Shown here in pieces: positions 47,190 to 55,723 of a stretch of DNA of 64,000 nucleotides. Location of the stretch: NCBI RefSeq assembly GCF_006385555.1, contig NZ_CP041036.1, positions 4,526,001 through 4,590,000 on the forward strand, in the 5' to 3' direction. Position numbers and translations under genes: made by a program. The DNA comes from Shewanella polaris (GTDB lineage: Bacteria; Pseudomonadota; Gammaproteobacteria; Enterobacterales; Shewanellaceae). The stretch's first letter is position 1. Each line of letters opens with the position of its first letter. Under the pieces are notes generated by a model, which was not told the DNA's origin, ran no database searches, and saw only the letters and a list, made by a program, of their open reading frames with translations.

Positions 47190-48482
47190 TTAAGGTGTAG
47201 TAATACCATTTATCCACAAACGTTTTTTGCCCCAAGCTAATACGCCAATACCAATAAGTACCAGTGCCGCATCAATAACTAGCCACACAAAAATACTGTT
47301 ACCATCTCTTAAAGCGGCAAAGCTCAGCGACACCACAACAGAATGAACTAACACTATTAGCATTGCCGCTGTGGCTTGCAGGCTATTACGACTTGCCGAA
47401 CCTATGCCCAACATAATCGCACAGCCCCAAAAAGTACTTAGCCCTAAATGCAGTATAAATAACCCATCATATTGAGGATCAATTAAGCTGTTTATAAAAC
47501 AGAGCACGCTTACCATCACCATTAAAACAGCAATAAAACGATATTGGCTACGATAAAATGCATTGCGCAATCCACTCAGACCACTATAACTAGGCAATAA
47601 AAACAGTGTTTCAGCGGCTCGCCAACGTTGAATTCGGCTCCAATGTACAATGGCACAACTGATCACGCTAAATTGCGCCAATAGAAATAATGACGGTACA
47701 TCAATATCAAACAGCCACGACAGCAACATTAATCCGAGGGTGATTAATGGCAAACACAACAACATAACCGTTAACACTGGGCCGATAAAAAAGTTCATTG
47801 GGTGAAACAGCCTCTCCACACGAGTAATCCAAGTGAATCCTTTTATACTTGGCAGCCACATCCAGCCCATTTGCACTGCATTGAGGTGCACCACGCGCGC
47901 CTCATTATTCCAGCTGAGTTGGCGGCATAAGGGAATCACCCTAAACAACAGAGCTGCAATCGTTGCCAACATTAGCCAGGTTGGAATATGAAACGCGAGA
48001 TTATCGATAAACGGCACGGAAACGAAGAGTAAAAACGATAAATGAAAACTGTTACTGCGCCATAAACAAGCCCATATAAACAGTAAACTAACAACTATCC
48101 CTAGCAGCAATCTGGGGATGACATCATAAGCAGCAAAAGCAATACAGACCAATAGCTGTATCAATAACATACCCACTGCGATGGTAACCGCCTGAACGAG
48201 TACGAGCTGTTGATAATTAGGTATTAGACCGGTCAGCTCGGATGCTGCTAAACGATTTAATTGCCACGCTATTGCTGCCGCTGTAGAGACTGTGGCCATT
48301 GAAAAAACTAAACTGACAATATCAGTTTTACCTATGACTAAACACAGAATTCCCAGCGCAAGGCCAAGCCCTGCTGTGGCAATAAAGCTGACACAGCCTA
48401 AGTCATATAACCATAAACGCAACATGCCACGGTAAGGTTTACGCCATGATGAAAGCTGGCTATTTTGCAGCGATTGATTCAT
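47190..48482 (-). CDS. ABC-transporter-associated membrane protein
   Basis: 430 residues, with about ten to twelve hydrophobic segments and few charges, typical of a transporter membrane domain. Not a recognisable family by motif. It overlaps the ATPase gene by 4 bases (ATGA) and follows a GntR regulator, so it is taken as the permease of that system. The substrate is unknown; YtrABC-type exporters often act on cell-wall-active compounds or lipids. Confidence 0.75.
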   Translation of the reverse strand: MNQSLQNSQLSSWRKPYRGMLRLWLYDLGCVSFIATAGLGLALGILCLVIGKTDIVSLVFSMATVSTAAAIAWQLNRLAASELTGLIPNYQQLVLVQAVTIAVGMLLIQLLVCIAFAAYDVIPRLLLGIVVSLLFIWACLWRSNSFHLSFLLFVSVPFIDNLAFHIPTWLMLATIAALLFRVIPLCRQLSWNNEARVVHLNAVQMGWMWLPSIKGFTWITRVERLFHPMNFFIGPVLTVMLLCLPLITLGLMLLSWLFDIDVPSLFLLAQFSVISCAIVHWSRIQRWRAAETLFLLPSYSGLSGLRNAFYRSQYRFIAVLMVMVSVLCFINSLIDPQYDGLFILHLGLSTFWGCAIMLGIGSASRNSLQATAAMLIVLVHSVVVSLSFAALRDGNSIFVWLVIDAALVLIGIGVLAWGKKRLWINGITTP

Positions 48483-49348
48483 CGATGCAGCTCCATAAAT
48501 AACTGTTCTAGGTTGAGTGATTTTTCACTCTGCACACCCGTAATATTTGATGGGTTGCCTTGAGTATCCACCAGCACACTTTGTCCGGTTTGGCTCAATA
48601 TTTTATAATGTGACGGTAACTGGGCGTTGTCGGTTAAGTTGAGTAATTTAACCTCTTCACGCAGGGCGTCGATTTCTTTAAACAGTACCAGTTGGCCTTT
48701 TTTAATCAGGGCAACATGGCTGGCAACACGTTCTAAATCTGAGGTGATATGCGATGAAAATAACACAGCAGAACCCGAATCGAGTGCGAGATCGAACAAG
48801 TCACTCATAAACTGACGCCGGGCAATAGGGTCAAGGCTAGCAACGGGTTCGTCGAGTAATAATAAGGTTGGTCGATACGCCATGGCCATAATCAATGCCA
48901 GCGACTGACGCTGACCCACTGATAATTTTTGCACCGCTTGAGTGACATCCAAATCAAAACGGTTAAGCCAATCTTGTTCGAGTGCCATATCCCAGTTTGG
49001 ATAGAAGCTGCGGTGCAATTCTAACGCTTTATCTATAGTGAAGCCTTCATAACCAAAAGGCTGTTGTGGCACATAACCGATGCATTCTTTGGCTGGTATT
49101 GACAAGGTTGCAGGTGTTTCTCCTAATGTTGTAATGTCTCCGCTGTCGATATCGAGAATACCTAACGCACAACGCATTAACGTTGATTTACCCGCACCAT
49201 TTTGACCTAATAATCCGACTACCATGCCAGGATAAAGTGTCATCGACAGTTCAGCCAACACAGTTTGGCCTGCTGCAGATTTATCTTTGCTGGCAAAGGT
49301 TTTGCTCACATGATTAAAACATAAAACGGGCTTATCTTCGGCTTCCAT
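48479..49348 (-). CDS. ABC transporter ATP-binding protein (YtrB-like)
   Basis: 289 residues. Walker A GLLGQNGAGKSTLMRC, Q-loop YVPQQPFGYEG, signature LSVGQRQSLALIMAMAYRP and Walker B LLLLDEPVASLDP. A C-terminal extension of about 60 residues is present. It sits between the GntR regulator and its membrane partner in one operon, with GGAAG before its ATG. Confidence 0.92.
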   Translation of the reverse strand: MEAEDKPVLCFNHVSKTFASKDKSAAGQTVLAELSMTLYPGMVVGLLGQNGAGKSTLMRCALGILDIDSGDITTLGETPATLSIPAKECIGYVPQQPFGYEGFTIDKALELHRSFYPNWDMALEQDWLNRFDLDVTQAVQKLSVGQRQSLALIMAMAYRPTLLLLDEPVASLDPIARRQFMSDLFDLALDSGSAVLFSSHITSDLERVASHVALIKKGQLVLFKEIDALREEVKLLNLTDNAQLPSHYKILSQTGQSVLVDTQGNPSNITGVQSEKSLNLEQLFMELHR

Positions 49349-49392
49349 ATCGACTTCCTAAATGATGTCTTTAAAAATTAGCTCTGCAATCG

Positions 49393-49770
49393 CTATTCTT
49401 TATTCCAAAATTGTTCCAACAATGCTTGTAACTGGTCATAATCGACCCCTAATTGTAGTGCTTGCTCAACCAATGCAGTTAATTGTGGAGCCAGTAAACT
49501 GCTGCCAGAATCATTATTAGCTGCGGTTCTAGCAGCCACACGTGACGGCTGACCACGACGACGCTCAACCCAACCTTGGTCGACAAGTTGCTGCATGGCT
49601 CGTGATACCGTCATTGGGTTTACCGCTAAATGTTCGGCAAGTTGGCGCACTGATGGCAAAACATCTTCGGGGTGCAATTGCCCGCCGACAATTAAGCGCA
49701 CGATTTGATCGTGCAACTGTCGGTAAATGGGTTCGCCGCTGCTGGGGTTGACATTTATTAATTCTAACAT
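49393..49770 (-). CDS. GntR-family regulator (YtrA subfamily)
   Basis: 125 residues, the short YtrA form without a ligand domain. The winged-helix is YRQLHDQIVRLIVGGQLHPEDVLPSVRQLAEHLAVNPMTVSRAMQQLV (about residues 17-63; quoted here as HLAVNPMTVSRAMQQL and the wing). It is first in an operon with an ABC ATPase and membrane protein, the standard YtrA layout, in which the regulator represses its own operon. A candidate operator is at 49785-49804. Confidence 0.92.
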   Translation of the reverse strand: MLELINVNPSSGEPIYRQLHDQIVRLIVGGQLHPEDVLPSVRQLAEHLAVNPMTVSRAMQQLVDQGWVERRRGQPSRVAARTAANNDSGSSLLAPQLTALVEQALQLGVDYDQLQALLEQFWNKE

Positions 49771-49784
49771 TAGCCTTTAACAAC

Positions 49785-49804
49785 TGTATTAATTCATTGA
49801 TACA
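49785..49804. promoter_or_regulatory. Candidate operator of the GntR/ABC operon
   Basis: TGTAT and ATACA in inverted orientation 10 bases apart, in the 94-base gap between the GntR gene and the divergent hydrolase gene. Such dyads suit a dimeric GntR protein. Confidence 0.35.
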
Positions 49805-49864
49805 CTCATACACTAGATGCTAAGGTATCATAATCGTCATGAAATGCAAAAAGGAAACGTTCCG

Positions 49865-51463
49865 ATGATCAACAGGAAGTTTATCAACACCGACTTAGCC
49901 AAGCGGATTGTTCGTCCAGATTTATGCCAATCGGCAACGCGTACTAGTCGATGGCTCGCGGTTGCTATTGCTATTTTACTTGCCAACAATAGCTTTGCTG
50001 ATACATCGGAAGCCAATGTGGTCGAACCGGCTAAAACCAGCGCTTGTTACTTAGACGGTTTAGATGAGCAATTACAATGCGGTAAAATAACGGTAGCAGA
50101 AAACCCTAAGCTACCAGACGGTAAGCAAATTGATATTCATTTTGCTATTTTACCTGCGATTAAAAATACTCATCCAGATGAAGCTTTACTCGCCATTGCT
50201 GGTGGTCCAGGTCAATCTGCTATTGAAAATGCCGCTGGCTTTAATCGCATGTTGACCAAAGTTCGCCAGCAGCGTGATATTTTATTGATTGACCAACGCG
50301 GTACAGGTCAGTCGAACATTTTATCTTGCGACGATGATACCTCTTTGATGCTTAGCATTAATGATGACGACCTCGATATCATCGCCATGACAGAGAAATG
50401 CCTAGGTCAAATTGATGCAGATGTAAGTCAATACGGTAGTAATACCGCGTTAAAAGATTTCGAAGCAGTACGCGAATATTTAGGTTATCAAAAACTACAT
50501 TTATACGGTATTTCCTACGGAACACGTATGGCACAGCTTTATATGCGTCATTACCCAGAAGCCTTACTAACCGTGACATTAGATGGCGTGGTACCGATGC
50601 AACAAAGTGTTGTAGCCATTGGTGATTCAATAGAGCGTGGTTTAAATGTGTTATGGCGCGACTGTAAAAGCACACCCGCTTGCCAGCAACAGTTTCCTGA
50701 TTTAGCTGACGAATACAATAAAGTCGACCAACTGCTCGCCACCGCACCGATAAACCAACAAGTACGTGACCCCCAAACAGATGAACTCAGCGACTTTCTA
50801 CTCACCCGCGGTAAGTTTAGCGGCGCAATTAGAATGGCGATGTACATGGCAAACATCCGTGCACTGATCCCCCATGCTATTCATCAAGCGTCACAAGGTA
50901 ATTACCAACCAATATTAGGTATTTACGCTTTAACAGCTGACAGCACAGGTATTGCTATGGGCATGCATGCATCCGTGGTGTGTGGCGAAGACATTCACCG
51001 CATTACAGATCAAATGCGTAAAGATGCGAAAGAATCGTACATCAGTGGCAACATGTTAGAAGGGTTAGAAAAAACCTGCCAGGTTTGGCCAATACAGCCT
51101 GTTGATGACAACTTTAGTGAACCCATTCACAGTGATCTACCCACTTTATTGTTATCTGGCGAGTTAGACCCAGCTACTCCACCCAATTGGGGCGCTTTAG
51201 CACAAGAGAAACTCACCAACTCAAAACACTTCATCGCACCTTACGCAACCCACGGTGTAGCGGGACAAAGCTGTGGCAATGATTTAGTGGCCCAGTTAGT
51301 CGAACAAGGTTCAGTAAAAGATATCGATGCAGAATGCTTACAAAAAGATGTGCGTCGTAGCTTTTATCTCAACGCTAACACCGTAGAAGTGCTGCCGGTT
51401 GTCGACACGGCCACAGACATAGAAACAACAGCACCAGCGAATACCGCTGCGGATAAGGAATAG
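49865..51463 (+). CDS. Exported alpha/beta hydrolase with TAP-like C-terminus
   Basis: 532 residues from the chosen ATG (AAAAGGAAAC about 9 bases before). Signal/anchor at about 30-48 (SRWLAVAIAILLANNSFA). The core is a tripeptidyl-aminopeptidase-like hydrolase: LLAIAGGPGQSAIENAAGF (oxyanion), DILLIDQRGTGQSN, the nucleophile elbow HLYGISYGTRMAQLYM (GISYG), and a C-terminal TAP-like part with TLLLSGELDPATPPNWG and the final THGVAG His region. It is followed at 2 bases by an ABC exporter, so the enzyme and the exporter may act on one compound. Confidence 0.85.
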   Translation: MINRKFINTDLAKRIVRPDLCQSATRTSRWLAVAIAILLANNSFADTSEANVVEPAKTSACYLDGLDEQLQCGKITVAENPKLPDGKQIDIHFAILPAIKNTHPDEALLAIAGGPGQSAIENAAGFNRMLTKVRQQRDILLIDQRGTGQSNILSCDDDTSLMLSINDDDLDIIAMTEKCLGQIDADVSQYGSNTALKDFEAVREYLGYQKLHLYGISYGTRMAQLYMRHYPEALLTVTLDGVVPMQQSVVAIGDSIERGLNVLWRDCKSTPACQQQFPDLADEYNKVDQLLATAPINQQVRDPQTDELSDFLLTRGKFSGAIRMAMYMANIRALIPHAIHQASQGNYQPILGIYALTADSTGIAMGMHASVVCGEDIHRITDQMRKDAKESYISGNMLEGLEKTCQVWPIQPVDDNFSEPIHSDLPTLLLSGELDPATPPNWGALAQEKLTNSKHFIAPYATHGVAGQSCGNDLVAQLVEQGSVKDIDAECLQKDVRRSFYLNANTVEVLPVVDTATDIETTAPANTAADKE

Positions 51464-51465
51464 TC

Positions 51466-52200
51466 ATGATTACTGTTGCAAACTTAACTAAAAAAATTGG
51501 CGATGTGCAGGCTCTAGATGATTTAAGCTTTAGCGCTGAAAATGGTCAAATTACGGGTTTACTCGGCCCCAATGGTGCCGGTAAAACGACCTGTTTACGT
51601 ACCTTGTTTGGCTTACTTAAACCAGACTCTGGCACTGCCACCGTCAATCATATTGATGTGGCTGTCGATCCAATAGGAGCCAAAAAGCAATTAGGTTTAT
51701 TCCCAGACCCTTTTGGTTTGTACGAGCGCCTTACCCCACGTGAATATATTACCTTTTTTGCTGAACTCAGCGGCATGTCGCGTAAACAAGCTAAAGAAGC
51801 CACTGCCGATGTGATTGCACAGCTCAAGCTTGAAGACATTAGCGACCGTCGCTGCAAAGGTTTTTCCCAAGGCCAACGAATGAAAACGGCATTAGCACAA
51901 GCGATAGTACACAAGCCAAGTAACATCATATTAGACGAGCCCACTCGTGGACTTGATGTCATGAGTACCCGTTTATTGCGTGACATTTTATTGCAACTCA
52001 AAGCTGAAGGTCATTGTGTGTTGTTTTCAAGCCACGTGATGCAAGAAGTCGCCGCCTTATGTGACAGAGTAATCGTAATGGCTAATGGCAAAGTTGTTGC
52101 TATTGGTAGCCCTGACGAATTGTGTCAGCAAACAGGTAAAGACTCGCTAGAAGATGCATTTATCGAACTTATCGGTACTGACGAAGGGATTGCAGCATAA
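51466..52200 (+). CDS. ABC transporter ATP-binding protein (NatA-like)
   Basis: 244 residues. Walker A GLLGPNGAGKTTCLRT, Q-loop LGLFPDPFGLYERLTPREYI, signature SQGQRMKTALAQAIVHKPSNIILDEPTRGLD with Walker B. It resembles NatA/YhaQ-type sodium or drug exporters. Its stop overlaps the start of the permease gene (TAATG), and the hydrolase gene ends 2 bases before its ATG, so all three are one operon. Confidence 0.92.
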   Translation: MITVANLTKKIGDVQALDDLSFSAENGQITGLLGPNGAGKTTCLRTLFGLLKPDSGTATVNHIDVAVDPIGAKKQLGLFPDPFGLYERLTPREYITFFAELSGMSRKQAKEATADVIAQLKLEDISDRRCKGFSQGQRMKTALAQAIVHKPSNIILDEPTRGLDVMSTRLLRDILLQLKAEGHCVLFSSHVMQEVAALCDRVIVMANGKVVAIGSPDELCQQTGKDSLEDAFIELIGTDEGIAA

Positions 52201-53333
52201 TGAAAATGATACTCGCAATGGTGCGCAAAGAACTCATCGACGCCGCACGAGATAAACGATCGGTTATGGCTGGTTTATATTATGCCATTGGTACGCCGCT
52301 GATCATGTGCGGCATGTTTATGGTATTAATTGGCCAACTGTCTAGCCCAGAAGATTTAAATATCAATATTAACAATGCCGATAACGCTCCAGATTTAGTG
52401 CGCTACTTAAGTAATAACGGCATCAACCATGGTGAAGATGAACAAGCGAATAAAATAATCTTAACGATTAGTGACGATTACGCCGCCAACATGGCCAAAG
52501 CTAAACAAGCTGAAGTGATATTAATAGCCGACAATTCAGATGAGAAGCTGCAAAAATCAATTCGTCGACTAGAGCGTCAACTGCAAGCCTATAGCGCAGA
52601 AATGGGCAGTATTCGCTTAATTGCACGCGGTATTAATCCACGTATCACCCAGCCGTTGAAGGTTAATATCGAAGATAAAGCCACACCAGACTCTAAAGGT
52701 GGAATGATTTTAGGCATCGCCATTTTCACCATGATGTACTCGGTATTTATTTCCGGCATGAACCTCGCTATCGACACCAGTGCCGGTGAACGTGAGCGTA
52801 ATTCACTAGCGTTATTGTTAAGCCACCCAATGAGCACCCGCGAATTAGTCATCGGTAAAATCATTGCTGTTACGTGTTTTGCTCTGCTCGGATTAATCTT
52901 GATTTTGCTGGTATCAAAAGTGGCTTATCCCTTTGTACCGTGGCAAGAAATCGGCTTTACCATCAACATTAGCCAAGACTTTATGGGCTTAATGTTCCTC
53001 GTAGGTATTCCAGTCGCATTGATGGCCGCCACTTTACAATTGTATGTGTCGTTTATGGCCAAAACCTTTAAAGAGGCGCAATCATACTTAACCATGGTGT
53101 TATTTGTGCCACTGGCATTGTCAATGGCAGCCAGTTACAACATTGCCCCAGACGTATTGCAGTGGTTACCAGTATCTGGCCAGCAGCAAGCATTAATGGA
53201 CTTTATTAAAGGTCGTGAAATTCCAATGATGCAGTTAATTATTTCATCTGTGACCACACTGATCATTGCGATTGCATTAGCTGCCGGCTTAGAAAAGTCG
53301 CTTAAAAGTGAAAAAGTGGTATTTGGATTGTAA
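52200..53333 (+). CDS. ABC transporter permease (NatB-like)
   Basis: 377 residues. One N-terminal helix (about 20-42), a large extracytoplasmic loop of about 120 residues (rich in Asp/Asn/Lys), then five more helices from about 160 with SAGERERNSLALLLSHPMSTRELVIGKI, the characteristic ABC-2 segment of NatB and related exporters. Couples to the ATPase upstream. A perfect stem follows the gene. Confidence 0.88.
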   Translation: MKMILAMVRKELIDAARDKRSVMAGLYYAIGTPLIMCGMFMVLIGQLSSPEDLNININNADNAPDLVRYLSNNGINHGEDEQANKIILTISDDYAANMAKAKQAEVILIADNSDEKLQKSIRRLERQLQAYSAEMGSIRLIARGINPRITQPLKVNIEDKATPDSKGGMILGIAIFTMMYSVFISGMNLAIDTSAGERERNSLALLLSHPMSTRELVIGKIIAVTCFALLGLILILLVSKVAYPFVPWQEIGFTINISQDFMGLMFLVGIPVALMAATLQLYVSFMAKTFKEAQSYLTMVLFVPLALSMAASYNIAPDVLQWLPVSGQQQALMDFIKGREIPMMQLIISSVTTLIIAIALAAGLEKSLKSEKVVFGL

Positions 53334-53342
53334 CGATAGAAT

Positions 53343-53373
53343 CCCAACCTTATCGCATTGAAATAAGGTTGGG
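53343..53373 (+). terminator. Hairpin after the NatB-like gene
   Basis: CCCAACCTTAT and ATAAGGTTGGG form a perfect 11-base stem with a 9-base loop; no U-tract follows. Confidence 0.55.
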
Positions 53374-53441
53374 TCAGTAACACAAGCATTAAATAAACAA
53401 ATCATAAATAGATTAACAAAACGCATAAATAAGGAGTCATT

Positions 53442-53666
53442 ATGGACAACGATTTAGCCATCATCGCACTGGTCTTCATTATTGTGGTTGGCACCACGGC
53501 ATCTGAAATGTTTAAGTATTATATGAAGCACAAGCAGCAAGCTGACATGGGCAGTGTCAGTGATTTACAAGCACAAAACCAAGCGTTGATTGAACGAGTG
53601 CAAGTGTTAGAGAAATTGGTTACCGACAGTGATTTTGATTTAAAGCAGCAGTTTAAACAGCTGTAG
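53442..53666 (+). CDS. PspB-like small membrane protein
   Basis: 74 residues. One N-terminal transmembrane helix (about 4-22, IIALVFIIVVGTTASEMFKYY region), then a coiled-coil-like tail ending in RVQVLEKLVTDSDFDLKQQFKQL, which recalls PspB (TM plus leucine-rich coiled coil, RIQ-LE motif). No pspA/C/F gene is nearby. AAGGAG precedes the ATG. Function cannot be inferred beyond membrane anchoring with self-association. Confidence 0.7.
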   Translation: MDNDLAIIALVFIIVVGTTASEMFKYYMKHKQQADMGSVSDLQAQNQALIERVQVLEKLVTDSDFDLKQQFKQL

Positions 53667-53702
53667 TATTGATGCTGAAGTATCATCAATCAGGTCAAAT
53701 AA

Positions 53703-53729
53703 AAATGCCGTCAAATTTAGACGGCATTT
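53703..53729. terminator. Bidirectional terminator before mog
   Basis: AAATGCCGTC and GACGGCATTT pair around AAATTTA; on the minus strand it is followed by TTTTT, so it should end mog, and it may also end the PspB-like gene. Confidence 0.8.
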
Positions 53730-53746
53730 GTTAATCAAGTCTGTTA

Positions 53747-54280
53747 TTACTTCGCTTTAGGTCTAAACGGTTTTATCACCGCTTCGTCACAGACTAGAAA
53801 TGGACCATCCATTAAGTCAATGCAGTAAGGAATTGCAGGAAATACTGCATCTAAACATTCGCGGATAGACTTAGGCTTGCCGGGTAAATTTACAATCAAT
53901 GAATCACCACGTAGTCCGGCTGTTTGACGTGACAAAATAGCCGTAGGCACAAATTTTAATGACTCAGCACGCATTAACTCACCAAAGCCAGGCATCATTC
54001 TATCGCACACCGCTTCGGTCGCTTCTGGGGTCACATCGCGTTTTGCTGGACCGGTTCCGCCAGTCGTCACAATTAAGCAGCAATCTTGGTTATCAGCTAA
54101 GTCGATCAATGTGGCTTCAATAACATCGCCTTCATCAGGGATGACTTTATAAACAGGTTCCCATTCCGAGGTTAGATATTCAGTTAATACATCAATGATC
54201 GCCTTACCAGACAGATCTTCATATATACCAGCGCTAGCACGATCACTAACCGTTACGATGCCGATTTTAGCTTTGCTCAT
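53747..54280 (-). CDS. mog: Molybdopterin adenylyltransferase
   Basis: 177 residues. It adenylates molybdopterin before molybdenum insertion (Moco synthesis). Seen: KIGIVTVSDRASAGIYEDLSG, the MPT-binding TTGGTGPAKRDVTPEA motif, and PGFGELMRAESLK. The start at 54280 (MSKAKIGIV) has GGGAAAG just before it; an earlier in-frame Met is ignored. No other moa/moe gene is in the window. Confidence 0.95.
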   Translation of the reverse strand: MSKAKIGIVTVSDRASAGIYEDLSGKAIIDVLTEYLTSEWEPVYKVIPDEGDVIEATLIDLADNQDCCLIVTTGGTGPAKRDVTPEATEAVCDRMMPGFGELMRAESLKFVPTAILSRQTAGLRGDSLIVNLPGKPKSIRECLDAVFPAIPYCIDLMDGPFLVCDEAVIKPFRPKAK

Positions 54281-54615
54281 GGTTAACTTTCCCTTATGTG
54301 GGGTAAATGCAGTAATGCAATTATATGCGCACAATCTAACAAAAAAATCGACGTTCACAAAATCGTATACTGATATATCGGTAACTGTTCAAAAAATTGC
54401 TTTCTAGCACAGCGATGACGCCTGATTATGCATTACAATGTATTTTCTGTTCAGGATAGTAAGCGGTTATCAAACAGTCACTTAATTCATTAGCTGGGTT
54501 CGACGGACTTTATTAACCTCTTAGCCCCACCAGAGGGTGAGCCACATAAATTTGCGCTTGATTCGACAATATTTTTCACTGGCTAGGTTTTAGCATAACA
54601 TGAGAGAACATACGC

Positions 54616-55117
54616 ATGAATAAACAGCGCGGTTTTACCCTTATTGAATTAGTGGTAGTGATTATTATTTTAGGGATTTTGGCTGTAGTGGCAGCGCCCA
54701 AGTTTATTAACCTGAAAAGCGATGCTCTTATTGCCAATTTGAATGGCTTACAAGGCGTATTGAAGTCGGCCAATACCTTAGTGTATTCAAAAGCCGTGTT
54801 GTCTGGTCAAGAAAAGCTCGATCCGGGTTCGGTGACATTGAATGGGGAAACGATTAGTACCACCTTGGGTTATAATTTCACCTTTAGCTGATAATGTTGC
54901 AAAAGCGCTTGATGGTTCGTTTGAGGTGGTAGTAGACCCATCGAAGACTGATATTACTGCCGATTGGGCTATGTATTATAATTCAGGAACGAATCCATCT
55001 GTATCTATTTATCCTAAGGGATTTACATCTTTTGCTGACTGTAGCTTGCGTTATTTGGCAAGTTCATCGGATCCGGCTGAACCAACATTTTATAGTCTTA
55101 CCACTACCGGTTGTTAG
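54616..55117 (+). pseudogene. Type IV pilin-like gene with a single-base frameshift
   Basis: The N-terminus [20 protein letters not shown] is a full type IV prepilin/MSHA pilin leader (short positively charged leader, Gly-Phe cleavage site, hydrophobic helix). The frame ends at about 54891, where GYNFTFS is followed by a stop; the next frame continues [21 protein letters not shown]...ADCSLRYLASS...YSLTTTGC and has the two Cys near the end typical of pilins. The two join near 54872-54885 (GGTTATAATTTCACC) if one base is dropped, giving about 167 residues. A gene of this size would fit an MSHA/MshB-like minor pilin, but no other pilus gene is nearby. Confidence 0.8.
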
Positions 55118-55723
55118 AGTTCATCAAATAAGGTAATTGAGGCAATAGTAAACGGTGAAAAAGCCATTCTCATTGCCATTTATGCGACAAATATTATCTG
55201 TGCCATTTGATTTACCATAAAGAGAAAAAATAGATACCTCACTAGCGAGATATCTATTTGCACACCACCTTGTTAGAAAGATATTGTACAAGTGTCATTC
55301 AGAGAGGTTGTAAACAGGCTCTTTATCACCTGAAGCTTTTATTGATTTAATCCAAACGAATTGGCGTGAGTTTATCGGGCCACGACTATGTAGCACTCAA
55401 TATCGGTTCAAGGTTTGTTACATTCGGATTTTACTTACAAACAAGAGTAAAAAACACTCGCCTATTTACGATGAAGATCGCACTTTATATGACTTCGCAT
55501 AGACATGTTAGATCCCAAAAACTAGGTTCTAGAAATCACGAAAGAATCGTAATTTAAAATTAACAATAAAATCAGATAAATTTAAATAGAGATAAGAAAC
55601 TTATATTCGTTATGACATCATTTGAAAATAGAAGTTAACAATGTTTATTAGCCTGGATATTTTATACAGAGGCACCGAATCAACTTCGTTAAAATGATGC
55701 CTCATGTTTAAATATAATAGGCA
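55118..55723. other. 606-base spacer between the pilin pseudogene and the S9 peptidase gene
   Basis: Holds a hairpin at 55228-55259. One 63-residue open frame (55366-55557) has no ribosome site or pilin-like features and is not called. Otherwise AT-rich, with nothing recognised. Confidence 0.5.
55228..55259. terminator. Hairpin after the pilin gene
   Basis: AAATAGATA and TATCTATTT pair with an inner CTC/GAG and an ACTAGC loop. It may end the pilin transcript; the T-run is short. Confidence 0.5.

Noticed and set aside
55366..55557. 63-residue open frame after the pilin gene
   Set aside because: No ribosome site, no recognisable domain, low-complexity context.
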